From Methanosarcina thermophila TM-1 (GTDB lineage: Archaea; Halobacteriota; Methanosarcinia; Methanosarcinales; Methanosarcinaceae): 64,000 nt of DNA. Made by a program: the position numbers and the translations under genes. The DNA is taken from the NCBI RefSeq assembly GCF_000969885.1, contig NZ_CP009501.1, forward strand, positions 372,001 to 436,000. Direction: 5' to 3'. Position 1 is the first letter of the stretch; every line of letters starts with the position of its first letter. Of the stretch, positions 9,081 through 17,174 are shown piece after piece. The notes below the pieces were generated by a model. It had not been told where the DNA came from. It ran no database searches and saw only the letters and a list, made by a program, of their open reading frames with translations.

Positions 9081-9667
9081 TTGCCTCGACTCTTGTGTGC
9101 ACGGATACTTGGTCTGGTTTTCTCAGTACCTTTTCCGCGTGTAGACAAGCCTCTGCCCTTGCGGCCAGCGCTGGTCTTGCCCCTTGCGGCTCTGTCCCTG
9201 ATAGACGGGTCGCAAATCCAGTTCAGGTTTTTGTCGCTCTTTATCACGGGGTGGTGGGGATCTACAAGAATAACTTCATACCATTTGTGCTTTCCATCCT
9301 CTCCTACCCAGTAAGAGTTCAGGACCTCAAGGTTGGGGTATTTGCGGTCTGCACGGGATTCAGCAATCCTCTGAATGCTCATGCCACCTGTGATCTTGTT
9401 TACTCCCATTCTCTGGGTTCTTCTTCCACGGTTGAACCTTGTTTTACCAAGCCCTCCGCGGCGTACCTTTACCCTGGCGACTACAATGCCCTGCTTGGCT
9501 TTGTATCCAAGGGAGCGTGCCCTGTCAATTCTGGTCGGTCTTTCAATTCTGGTCACAGATCCCTGCTTTCTCCAGACCTGCAAGCGCTCCCAGCGGAGGT
9601 CGTTCACATAAGTCTCATCAGGGTTTTTCCATGCATCGCGTACGTATGTATAAAAAGATTTTACCAA
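9077..9667 (-). CDS. rpl15e: 50S ribosomal protein L15e (eL15)
   Basis: A very basic large-subunit ribosomal protein of about 196 residues. The start [20 protein letters not shown] and the segments [21 protein letters not shown] and [24 protein letters not shown] identify eL15. I choose the TTG at 9667 because GGTG lies six bases upstream and the resulting MVKSFY start matches homologues. An upstream TTG at 9679 would add only four residues. It is the first gene of the superoperon. Confidence 0.93.
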   Translation of the reverse strand: MVKSFYTYVRDAWKNPDETYVNDLRWERLQVWRKQGSVTRIERPTRIDRARSLGYKAKQGIVVARVKVRRGGLGKTRFNRGRRTQRMGVNKITGGMSIQRIAESRADRKYPNLEVLNSYWVGEDGKHKWYEVILVDPHHPVIKSDKNLNWICDPSIRDRAARGKTSAGRKGRGLSTRGKGTEKTRPSIRAHKSRGK

Positions 9668-9689
9668 TTTAAACACCAAGTTTCACTTT

Positions 9690-9790
9690 TGTTTCACGGT
9701 TCAGCCCTGCCCTACAGGACCACATTCCAACGGGATCTAATCCCGAAAATGAAACATGCGATAAACTGAATCATTTGATTTAAAGCTTTG
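9690..9790 (-). promoter_or_regulatory. rpl15e promoter and structured leader
   Basis: On the minus strand a TATA-like CTTTAAATCAAATG lies near 9770-9785. The leader that follows contains CGGGAT-TAG-ATCCCG (9745 to 9731), a perfect six-pair hairpin, and CCTG-TAGGG-CAGG just after it. Two hairpins ahead of a ribosomal protein gene resemble an autoregulatory leader. This is not proven. Confidence 0.4.
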
Positions 9791-10030
9791 CCTATGCAAA
9801 AGCTATTAAGGGTAAAAAATCCACAAAAAGCACTGGATTAGTTCAGGTAGAAAAGAGAAAAACATGGATTAGATTTAAGGCAATTGCCCGAAAAAATTGG
9901 AAAAGTAATAAAAAGTAATAAGAAAGCACTAAAAAGCAGATTCAAAATATTGAGAAATATCTTACCAGCTATGAGAAATCAGCTTATGAGATATTAAGAA
10001 ATCGGTTAGTAAGAGTAGTAAGAGTATGAA

Positions 10031-10143
10031 GAACCTTGAGGCGCTGAATCCGTTTACTGCATCCCCCCAATGCAGCCTCTTCGAAGATCTCGTGCTCCCC
10101 CAAACACATTTCGAAGAGATGGATCAGCGCCCTCAGGAGGTTC
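10031..10143. ncRNA. candidate three-way-junction structured RNA
   Basis: A 113-bp block in an otherwise AT-rich 1-kb gap folds almost completely. The closing stem pairs GAACC (10031-10035) with GGTTC (10139-10143), TGAG with CTCA, GCGCTG (10041-10046) with CAGCGC (10125-10130), and ATCC with GGAT. Inside are a hairpin CTGCAT/ATGCAG (10057-10075) and a second stem CTCTTCGAA/TTCGAAGAG (10077-10085 with 10110-10118). As plus-strand RNA both apical loops are C-rich (CCCCCCA and CUCCCCCAAA). TATA-like sequences exist on both sides (about 9991 for plus, about 10199 for minus), so the orientation is open. It could also be a non-transcribed palindromic element. Confidence 0.5.
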
Positions 10144-10540
10144 TCCTATGTGGTAGATCTCAGTTCGCCCCTTTTCTCCGGTTTCCCACTCCAGAATATA
10201 CTAATGACATAAATTATTTTAAATTAATTATATCAAAAATTGTATTCAACGAAAAAAGATTTTAACATAAAAATTTTCAATGCAAACATAAAATTCAACT
10301 ATATACACATGATTTTATAGCGTATACTCGTGCTATTAAGTAATAAGTACAACTGCTTTTGATTTTTTTTATGATTTAAAATGAGAAGTTTCTAATCAGG
10401 AAAAGCGGGAAAGAATAAAAAACAGGAAACACAGGCGCAGCTTTTCCTATTTCCGGATTGCAAGCAATAACGGTTTTTTATTGAGTAATTTCCTGCTATC
10501 TGAATCTTATCAAAGCTTGCCCATCTTTATTCCCGCATGG

Positions 10541-10675
10541 TTACTGATAAAGCTTCCTGGGAAACTCGCCTTCTTCAAACTCTTCTACTTTGAAACTTTT
10601 GTAGTCTTCTGCCAGATGACTGACCTTCTCTTCGTTTAAGAGGCTCGGCTCATACCCAAGTCTTAAGAAGATTCC
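10541..10675 (-). pseudogene. 3' fragment of an unrecognised gene
   Basis: A reading frame ending at TAA (10543-10541) encodes about 44 residues of normal-looking protein (GIFLRLGYEPSLLNEE... EFPRKLYQ) but has no start. A stop codon lies two codons upstream. It appears to be the C-terminal stub of a decayed or deleted gene. I do not recognise the family. Confidence 0.45.
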
Positions 10676-10720
10676 GGATAATTATATTATCCGTAATATA
10701 ATATGGGTTGGGGGAAATTA
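10676..10720 (+). promoter_or_regulatory. palindrome and shared G-rich start motif of first DUF2207 gene
   Basis: GGATAAT-TAT-ATTATCC (10676-10692) is a perfect 7-bp-arm inverted repeat directly before AATATAATATGGGTTGGGGGAA. The latter is almost the same as the sequence before the second DUF2207 gene (about 12720-12741). GGGGGA can serve as a ribosome binding site for a TTG start at 10721. Confidence 0.5.
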
Positions 10721-12559
10721 TTGGGGCTTTCAGATGCTTCCTGCGGGGGTGCCAGAGAGGCAAAACTCAGATCCTTGCTATTGAAAACACTCACTTTTTT
10801 GCTGCTTGCTATCTGCCTGGTATCTCCAGTCAGTGCAAAATACTCACTGGAAGAAGCTGAGACACATATAACAGTTAATCCCCGCGGGGTTGTCCATGTT
10901 GAAGAGTCGGTTTCATATGTATTTGATGGGAAGTATTTCGATGTTCACAGAGAACTAAAAACCCTGCCGGGAGGATCTATCGAGAATGTTGAGGCGCATT
11001 TTTCCGATAAAGAATGTGAACTCTTGATTGAACCGACTCAGGATGGGTACAGATTAATAGGTTTGCTTCCAGACCCTACCCCTGAAAGATTAACATTTCA
11101 TATTTCTTACGATTGCTACGGTGCAGTCAAAGTTTACAGGGATGTCTCTGAACTTAACTATAAGCTGTGGGGAGGTGAATGGGAGAAACCTTTAAAGAAA
11201 TTTAAAGGAAGTGTTATGCTTCCGGTGAAAAACGAGAGTGAAATCAGGTACTGGATTCATCCGGCTGACTATACCCGGGAAGTAAATGTAAAAAATGATG
11301 TCATTCTGCTAAGAACAGATGAGATCCCTTCCACCCAGTGGTATGAGATCCGGGCGGTTTTCCCGAGAATTGCATCCCCCAATTCAGATCTTGTCCAGGT
11401 GGATAATTCCGCAGGGCTCGAAAAGATACTGGCTATTGAAAGTGAATATCAAAAGAAAGGGCTGATCCTGGAAGATCTGTATAGTGCGACAGTTTTATTT
11501 GCACTCTTTGTTCTGGCGTTTCCTATTTTTATATACTATCGCTATGGAAGAGAACCGGAGATCGATCATAGAACAATATCTAAAAGAGATATCTTTGCCG
11601 ATTCCAAGCCTGCCGTTGTAAATGCCGTTATGAAAGGGAGCATGGGTATCCCCACAATAGATGGATTTACTGCAACCATTCTGGATCTTGTTAACCGAGG
11701 CTATATTTCATTCCGGAACTTAAAACCCGAAGAGAAAGACTTGTCAGATACTCAGGAGCCCGGATCCAGAGATTTTATGGTAGAACTTCCCGGTAATGAG
11801 AAAGACCCTCAAACCAGTAGAGTCTCCACTAAACTGGAAGATTTTGAAGAAGATGTGCTCAGTTTGTTAAAGGCGCATGCTTCCGAAGGGAAAATCTCCT
11901 GGAAAAAATTTGAAAAAGAGCTTCAAAACGAACCGGATTCCTATAAGTTCTTAATTGCCTGGAGCAAGAAAGTTCAGGCATACACGGCGTTTGATAAGTT
12001 CTTCCAATCCACCGGACATGTGTACATGTACTGGTTTTCTAGATTGATTTTAATAGCAGCAATTGTTTATTATATTTTAATCACCGGGTTTTTCCCTTCA
12101 AAAGTTTTTCCTCTGACATCAAAGATTTGTGTGTTGACGGCTTCGATTGGGATTTATGGATTCATTATGACAAAATTCTCAAATACGTTCATAACGGTTT
12201 TTGGACGATGGACTCCCGAAGGAAACCTTTACTACAAACACTGGAACAATTTTAAAAAATATATTACAGACCTCTCTGCTCTAAAAGAACACCCTCCTGA
12301 ATCAGTTGAGGTCTGGGATTCCTATTTTATATATGCTGTCTCTCTCGGAGTCGCAAAGGAAATGCTTCAAAATATATCTCAGATTGTTCCGCCCGAGCAG
12401 TTAAAAAGGAGCCGCTTTCATCCTATAAGCTGCAATTATTATAGCAAGTCTGGTTACGACACGGAAATGCCTTCTCATCATCCTATCAAGGAGGAGATGG
12501 AGACAGAGGAGGCTGGCAATATAGGAGGTGGTTTTGAGGAGAACAGCGGAACTGAATAA
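10703..12559 (+). CDS. DUF2207 family membrane protein (paralogue 1)
   Basis: A 618-residue predicted membrane protein of the DUF2207 family. A signal peptide or first membrane segment (LLLKTLTFLLLAICLVSPVSA, about 25-45) precedes an extracytoplasmic beta-rich domain that begins YSLEEAETHITVNPRGVVHVEESVSYVFDG. A second membrane segment falls at about 257-283 and is followed by YGREPEI. A pair of segments at about 443-492 is followed by the conserved FGRWTPEGNLYYKHWNNFKKYI and [15 protein letters not shown]. The ATG at 10703 is possible, but TTG at 10721 has GGGGGA five bases upstream. Unlike its neighbour it lacks a glycine-rich C-terminus. The family is linked to LemA but has no established biochemical function. 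Confidence 0.85.
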   Translation: MGWGKLLGLSDASCGGAREAKLRSLLLKTLTFLLLAICLVSPVSAKYSLEEAETHITVNPRGVVHVEESVSYVFDGKYFDVHRELKTLPGGSIENVEAHFSDKECELLIEPTQDGYRLIGLLPDPTPERLTFHISYDCYGAVKVYRDVSELNYKLWGGEWEKPLKKFKGSVMLPVKNESEIRYWIHPADYTREVNVKNDVILLRTDEIPSTQWYEIRAVFPRIASPNSDLVQVDNSAGLEKILAIESEYQKKGLILEDLYSATVLFALFVLAFPIFIYYRYGREPEIDHRTISKRDIFADSKPAVVNAVMKGSMGIPTIDGFTATILDLVNRGYISFRNLKPEEKDLSDTQEPGSRDFMVELPGNEKDPQTSRVSTKLEDFEEDVLSLLKAHASEGKISWKKFEKELQNEPDSYKFLIAWSKKVQAYTAFDKFFQSTGHVYMYWFSRLILIAAIVYYILITGFFPSKVFPLTSKICVLTASIGIYGFIMTKFSNTFITVFGRWTPEGNLYYKHWNNFKKYITDLSALKEHPPESVEVWDSYFIYAVSLGVAKEMLQNISQIVPPEQLKRSRFHPISCNYYSKSGYDTEMPSHHPIKEEMETEEAGNIGGGFEENSGTE

Positions 12560-12714
12560 TAGCTGATACCTTGAGATCTGTCAAAAAAACCTTGAAAATC
12601 AGTAGCCTATAATTAATTAGTTTTTAAGGATTTTGCATTCTTAATTGCAGTGCAGACCTACTCTAATTTTCATGTTTTGCTATTTTGTAAGAGAACTCCG
12701 GTAAAATTTAATAT

Positions 12715-12741
12715 ATTGAATATAATATGGATTTGGGGGAA
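12715..12741 (+). promoter_or_regulatory. shared TATA/G-rich motif before second DUF2207 gene
   Basis: ATATAATATGGATTTGGGGGAA repeats the motif found before the upstream paralogue. Its in-frame ATG (12727) reaches a stop after seven codons, so here the motif must be leader or promoter sequence, not the start of the protein. It supports a separate promoter for the second gene. Confidence 0.5.
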
Positions 12742-12755
12742 TCTGGCTGAGATTT

Positions 12756-14606
12756 TTGAAAGGATCTCTTAAACCTGTAAAAGAAACATGTACTAATCCT
12801 GCATTCCTGAAAATAGCTATAACTGCTACTCTGCTGGTTCTTTTTTTTCTGGTGCCCTCAGCCAGTGCGAGGGACTATACTCTGGAAGAAGCGACAACGA
12901 ATATAACTATAGATCCCGCAGGCATTGTTCATGTTGAGGAATCGATTTCATACACTTTTGATGGGGATTATAGTGAAGTTTTTAGAGTCCTTAAAGTGTC
13001 TCCAGGAGAATCTATTCGGAATATCCAGGGATATTGTTCGGATAATGCATGTACTTTCAGAGTAGAAGAGACTTCTGAAGGATACGAGTTGATAGGTGAA
13101 CTTCTAACCCCGACTCCTGAAAAAGTGACTTTTTTTGTTTCTTACGATCATTACGGTGTAGTTAAAGTCCATAACGATGTTTCCGAATTTCACTATAAGC
13201 TCTGGGGCGAAGAATGGGAAAAATCTCTTGGAAACTTGAAAGGAAGCATTACACTCCCTGTTGAAAACGAGAGTGAGATTCAGTACTGGATACACCCGGC
13301 TGACTACACTCAGAATGTTAGTGTGGAAAAGAACACTCTCTATTTAAGGACGGGAGAAATTCCTTCATATCGATGGTATGAAATCAGAGTTGTTTTTCCA
13401 AGGATAGAATCCCCCAACTCCAGTATTGTTCAGATAGACAACTCAGAAGGCCTCAAAGAAATAACAGCTATTGAAAATGAATACCAGCGAAAAGTATCAA
13501 TTTTAAATAGCCTTTACGGTCTGACAGTTCTTTTCGCTCTCATTTATCTGGCAGTTCCCTTCCTCATCTACTTCAAATATGGAAGAGAACCGAAAATAGA
13601 CTACGAAGCAGTATATGAAAGAGAACCTCCTACCGATTCAAAACCTGCGATAGTCAATGCTATAATGCAGGGGGAAATAGGCATCCCTACAATGGACGGA
13701 TTTACTGCTACGGTTATGAACCTTGCCAACCTTGGTTATATTTCTCTTCGTACTATAACATCTGAAGAAAGCAAGGCATATGGTTTGTTTAAATCCAAAT
13801 CTGAAGACATTTTAATTGAACTTGAAAGTCCAGAATCTTACGCGAAAGCTGAGGGGAAGTTCCCAGAACTAGCAGATTTCGAGAAAGACGTGCTCAATTT
13901 ATTGAAAAAACATGCTTCTGGAAACAAAATTTCATGGAACAAACTGAAAAAAGAACTTGGAAAAGGGACAGATTTCTATGATTTTATTCTCGCCTGGGAT
14001 GAGAAGGTTAAAAGGCATATTGCAGTTGAAAAACTCTTCAAATCCACTGGGAACAAATACATGAGCATTTTCGGCGCAATTACTACAATTGCAGCAATCA
14101 TTTATTTTATCGCAGTTTCTAATTTTTTCCCATCAGATGCATTCCCTCGGGCATCCAATGTAAAAATACTTGTAATTTTGATTGCAGCTTTCGGGATAGT
14201 CATGATAATTTTCTCAGCGGTATTCGAAAAGGCGCTTGGGCGCTGGACTCCAGAAGGGAGGCTTTTTTATGAACGCTGGAACAACTTCAAAAAATACCTC
14301 ACGGATTTTTCCGCGCTAAAAGAGCATCCTCCGGAATCCATTGAACTCTGGGACTCTTATCTGGTATATGCAACCGCTCTTGGAGTTGCAGAAGAAGTCC
14401 TTAAAAACATGTCATTAGTGGTTCCTGCTGAACAAATGGAAACAAGCCATTTTTACTACGTGTACCACAGCTTCGGCCAGTTCGGTTCAGGCTTTGAGAG
14501 TGCTTACTCATCTTCAGCTCCATCTTCAGCTCCATCTTCATACGGAAGCGGGGGAGTAAGCGGAGTGGGCGGAGGTTCAGGTGGCGGAGGCGGTGGAGCC
14601 CGTTAA
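12756..14606 (+). CDS. DUF2207 family membrane protein (paralogue 2)
   Basis: This 616-residue protein is clearly paralogous to the preceding gene along its whole length: signal segment at about 17-40, [30 protein letters not shown], a membrane segment near 251-275 followed by YGREPKI, and two segments at about 435-490 before [22 protein letters not shown]. It ends with a Ser/Ala/Gly-rich tail finishing in a run of glycines, common in DUF2207/TPM-associated proteins. The start is a TTG at 12756. No better in-frame ATG exists, and the GGGGGA upstream is 15 bases away, so the exact start is uncertain. lemA follows 31 bp downstream. Confidence 0.85.
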   Translation: MKGSLKPVKETCTNPAFLKIAITATLLVLFFLVPSASARDYTLEEATTNITIDPAGIVHVEESISYTFDGDYSEVFRVLKVSPGESIRNIQGYCSDNACTFRVEETSEGYELIGELLTPTPEKVTFFVSYDHYGVVKVHNDVSEFHYKLWGEEWEKSLGNLKGSITLPVENESEIQYWIHPADYTQNVSVEKNTLYLRTGEIPSYRWYEIRVVFPRIESPNSSIVQIDNSEGLKEITAIENEYQRKVSILNSLYGLTVLFALIYLAVPFLIYFKYGREPKIDYEAVYEREPPTDSKPAIVNAIMQGEIGIPTMDGFTATVMNLANLGYISLRTITSEESKAYGLFKSKSEDILIELESPESYAKAEGKFPELADFEKDVLNLLKKHASGNKISWNKLKKELGKGTDFYDFILAWDEKVKRHIAVEKLFKSTGNKYMSIFGAITTIAAIIYFIAVSNFFPSDAFPRASNVKILVILIAAFGIVMIIFSAVFEKALGRWTPEGRLFYERWNNFKKYLTDFSALKEHPPESIELWDSYLVYATALGVAEEVLKNMSLVVPAEQMETSHFYYVYHSFGQFGSGFESAYSSSAPSSAPSSYGSGGVSGVGGGSGGGGGGAR

Positions 14607-14637
14607 GGTATATTTCAATTTAACGGATGGTGATTTC

Positions 14638-15186
14638 TTGTTACTGGAGATCTCGATAATAATATTAATAATTCTGGGGTTACTTTTTGTCATAATTTAC
14701 AATGATCTTATAAAACAAAGAAACAGGGTAGAAAATGCCTGGGCTCAAATAGATGTCCAGCTTAAAAGGCGCTATGACCTTATTCCAAATCTTGTAGAAA
14801 CCGTGAAAGGCTATGCAAAACACGAAAAAACTCTTTTAGAAGATATCACAAAAGCCAGAGCTGCGGTGATGTCTGCAAATAGCATCAGTGAAACGGCAGA
14901 AGCATCAAATTATCTGTCCTCAACCCTCAAATCCCTATTCGCAGTTGCAGAAAATTACCCTGAACTGAAAGCCAATCAGAACTTTATGCAGCTTCAGAAA
15001 GACCTCATGGAGACTGAGAATAAAATTGCCTATTCAAGGCAGTTTTATAATGATACTGTCATGAAGTACAATATCAGCATTCAGACAATCCCTAAAAATA
15101 TTGTCGCATCCCTCATGGGATTCACGAAAAAAGATTTATTTGAAACCCAGCAGGCAGAAAGGGAGACTCCAAAGGTTAAATTCTAA
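14638..15186 (+). CDS. lemA: LemA family protein
   Basis: A 182-residue LemA-type membrane protein: one N-terminal membrane segment ([22 protein letters not shown]), then the highly conserved [43 protein letters not shown] helix, ending [10 protein letters not shown]. The fold is a helical bundle exposed outside the membrane, and the function is not known. TTG at 14638 is preceded by GGTGA (14629-14633) and gives the standard family length. A frame extension back to 14581 overlaps the upstream gene and is unlikely. LemA with DUF2207 or TPM-domain proteins is a recurring pair in bacteria and archaea, so the three proteins probably act together at the membrane. Confidence 0.93.
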   Translation: MLLEISIIILIILGLLFVIIYNDLIKQRNRVENAWAQIDVQLKRRYDLIPNLVETVKGYAKHEKTLLEDITKARAAVMSANSISETAEASNYLSSTLKSLFAVAENYPELKANQNFMQLQKDLMETENKIAYSRQFYNDTVMKYNISIQTIPKNIVASLMGFTKKDLFETQQAERETPKVKF

Positions 15187-15782
15187 ATATCTCCACTGGA
15201 AATGACTGGATGGCGAACAGGTTGTATGGGTTGGAAAAAATCCCTTCTACTCGGGAACATTTTTTAGTTAATAAATAACTACGAAAGTCTCTACCAGCTT
15301 GCTTGACACCCTTCACAAAAGGCAAATGGAAGTCGAAGAAAAAAATTGAGAGAAAGCAAAAAGAGGAAGCATTAGCCCTCTTGAACGCAAACGTCACGCT
15401 GCAACCCTTTTACGAAAAGGCTTGACCGAAACCGTTGCGCCGGTTTATCATCAAGGGTTGCGCCGCTTGACCACGCCTACCAGCCGTTTTCGATAAAACC
15501 TTTTCTCAAAAAGTTTTCGCTCAAGCCTTTTTTGAAAAGGCTTGTGATCAAACTTTTTAGAAAAAAGTACACACTTAAGTTTTTTAAGGAAGCCCGTTAA
15601 AAGGCTTGCAGGATCGGGCAAAAATGAGTAAAATTTTCCGTCCAAAAATAAGCCCTCTTGAGCGAAGCGAAAAGGGCACCGTCCTCCCGAGACGGGACTC
15701 GGGCAGTGAAAAGATCCCGTCCTCTTGAAGCGTAAATCCAGTCCAAAAGATTGTTATATAAAGGTATTTATTTTTTAATAGG
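15187..15782. repeat. repeat-rich intergenic region
   Basis: No gene is supported here. The region contains a perfect hairpin CAAGCCTTTT-TTG-AAAAGGCTTG (15522-15544), further AAAAGGCTTG copies near 15415 and 15597, CCCGAG/CTCGGG arms at 15686-15703, and three CCCTCTTGA-type units (about 15378, 15650, 15718). It resembles the decayed multi-copy intergenic repeats common in Methanosarcina. Confidence 0.6.
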
Positions 15783-16940
15783 ATGAGACTTCAATGGATA
15801 GATGCTTTAAAAGGAATCGGGATTATACTTGTTGTTTTTTCACATCATAAACTGCCTGTCGCGCTCGATACTTACATCTTTTCCTTTCATATGCCGCTTT
15901 TCTTTTTCATATCCGGGCTGCTGTTTGATTTTGGGAAATATACATCATCGGCTGCAAAGTTTGTGAAGAAAAGATTCAGGTCACTTATCATTCCTTACTT
16001 CGGCTTTGCCCTGCTTACCTGTCTGTTTTATTTATTACTGGATATATGGTACCAGCCAGGGATCACGAATATTGACTTTTTCAAAGACAGTCCTGCCGAA
16101 AACATTCATTCCATAGTCTATGCACTGGGACCCATGATCTCTTACAATCCGCCTCTCTGGTTCCTGACCTGCCTTTTTATAACCGAGCTTCTCTTTTACG
16201 GGTTTGCAAAGAGATATTACGCTGAACCGGGAAAGCTTATGTTCTGGCTCACGGTTGTCGGAGTGCTGGGATATCTTTATTCGGTCTATGTGCCTTTCAG
16301 GCTGCCCTGGAATGCGGATGTGGCTCTCACGGCTGTGGTTTTTTATGGGGCTGGAAATTTGTTCAAAAAATTCCTGGAACCTGAAGAGCGGAAACTGCTG
16401 GAAAAGCCTAAAGCTAGCCTGAGTCCCCAGCCCTAGCCAGATGCGAAACTCAAAAAAGGGTTTAACAAGGTCTGGAAGTTCCTTCCCGGTATTCTTGCCT
16501 TTATAAACCTGCTGTATTTTGGATACCTTTTACACTTTCCTACGGCAGAAGAGATGAATATGAACGTGCTGAAATACGGAAACTTCTTCTCTTACTACCT
16601 GCTGGGCTTTTCAGGAATATTTACCTTTGTTTATCTTTTCAAAAACATCGGGAGTTCAAAGGTACTGGAATATTACGGGAGAAACAGCCTGATTGTTCTT
16701 GCGCTTCACTTCCCTGTAAAAGATATCCTTACAAAACTTATAGTTCTGGTCTTTGTGATTGATGTTGAGGCATATTATTACAATGTCGGCTTTGCTCTTG
16801 GCTTGACAGTGCTGAACCTGCTCTGCCTGATACCTGTAATTTTCCTTATCAATAATTACTTCCCGTTCTTACTCGGAAAAAAGAGGTCTTCCGAGAGTTC
16901 TGGAGGTTTAAGGATTCGCTTGAGGAAATTCGTAAATTGA
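15783..16940 (+). CDS. acyltransferase 3 family membrane protein with in-frame amber codon
   Basis: The N-terminal half (217 codons) starts MRLQWIDALKGIGIILVVFSHHKLPVALDTYIFSFHMPLFFFISGLLF. This is the acyltransferase 3 signature with its conserved His and Phe-His pairs; the family O-acylates surface sugars through about ten membrane segments. A TAG at 16434-16436 interrupts the frame, but reading continues in the same frame without another stop to TGA at 16940 and supplies the remaining membrane helices. Read through, the product is 385 residues, the usual family length. The amber lies in a hydrophilic linker (LSPQP, TAG, PDAKLKK), and a single change from CAG would create it. In Methanosarcina UAG can be read as pyrrolysine, so this may be a functional readthrough gene or a recent nonsense pseudogene. 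Confidence 0.75.
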
Positions 16941-16971
16941 TGCTGCAGAGATTCGTAAATTGATGCTGCAG
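16928..16971. repeat. 23-bp duplication at gene end
   Basis: The 21-bp unit starting ATTCGTAAATTGATGCTGCAG occurs at 16928-16948 and 16951-16971. The first copy contains the acyltransferase stop codon. It is a recent tandem duplication with no evident function. Confidence 0.8.
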
Positions 16972-17174
16972 GGTTTTCAGGGTATCTCCCATTTTATACT
17001 CCGGCTACATTAGCCGATTATATTTTTTTGGATTATTCTCCAGCAGCTTTATGGTTACACTATACTGTTACACCCTGTGTAGACTGATGCCAGAAGAACT
17101 GCGAAAAGTAGGAAAGAAAAAGCAAAATACTATAAGAATAACATCCGGATAGATCTCCAGCATAAAATAAAACG

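Noticed and set aside
10026-10265. 79-codon open frame across the structured block
   Set aside because: It runs through the palindromic stems, has no Shine-Dalgarno sequence, and its product has no protein-like pattern; the base pairing explains the block better.
15176-15645. two minus-strand open frames in the repeat-rich region
   Set aside because: Composition (Phe/Arg/Lys repeats from the AAAAGGCTTG units) and lack of binding sites indicate chance frames in repeats.
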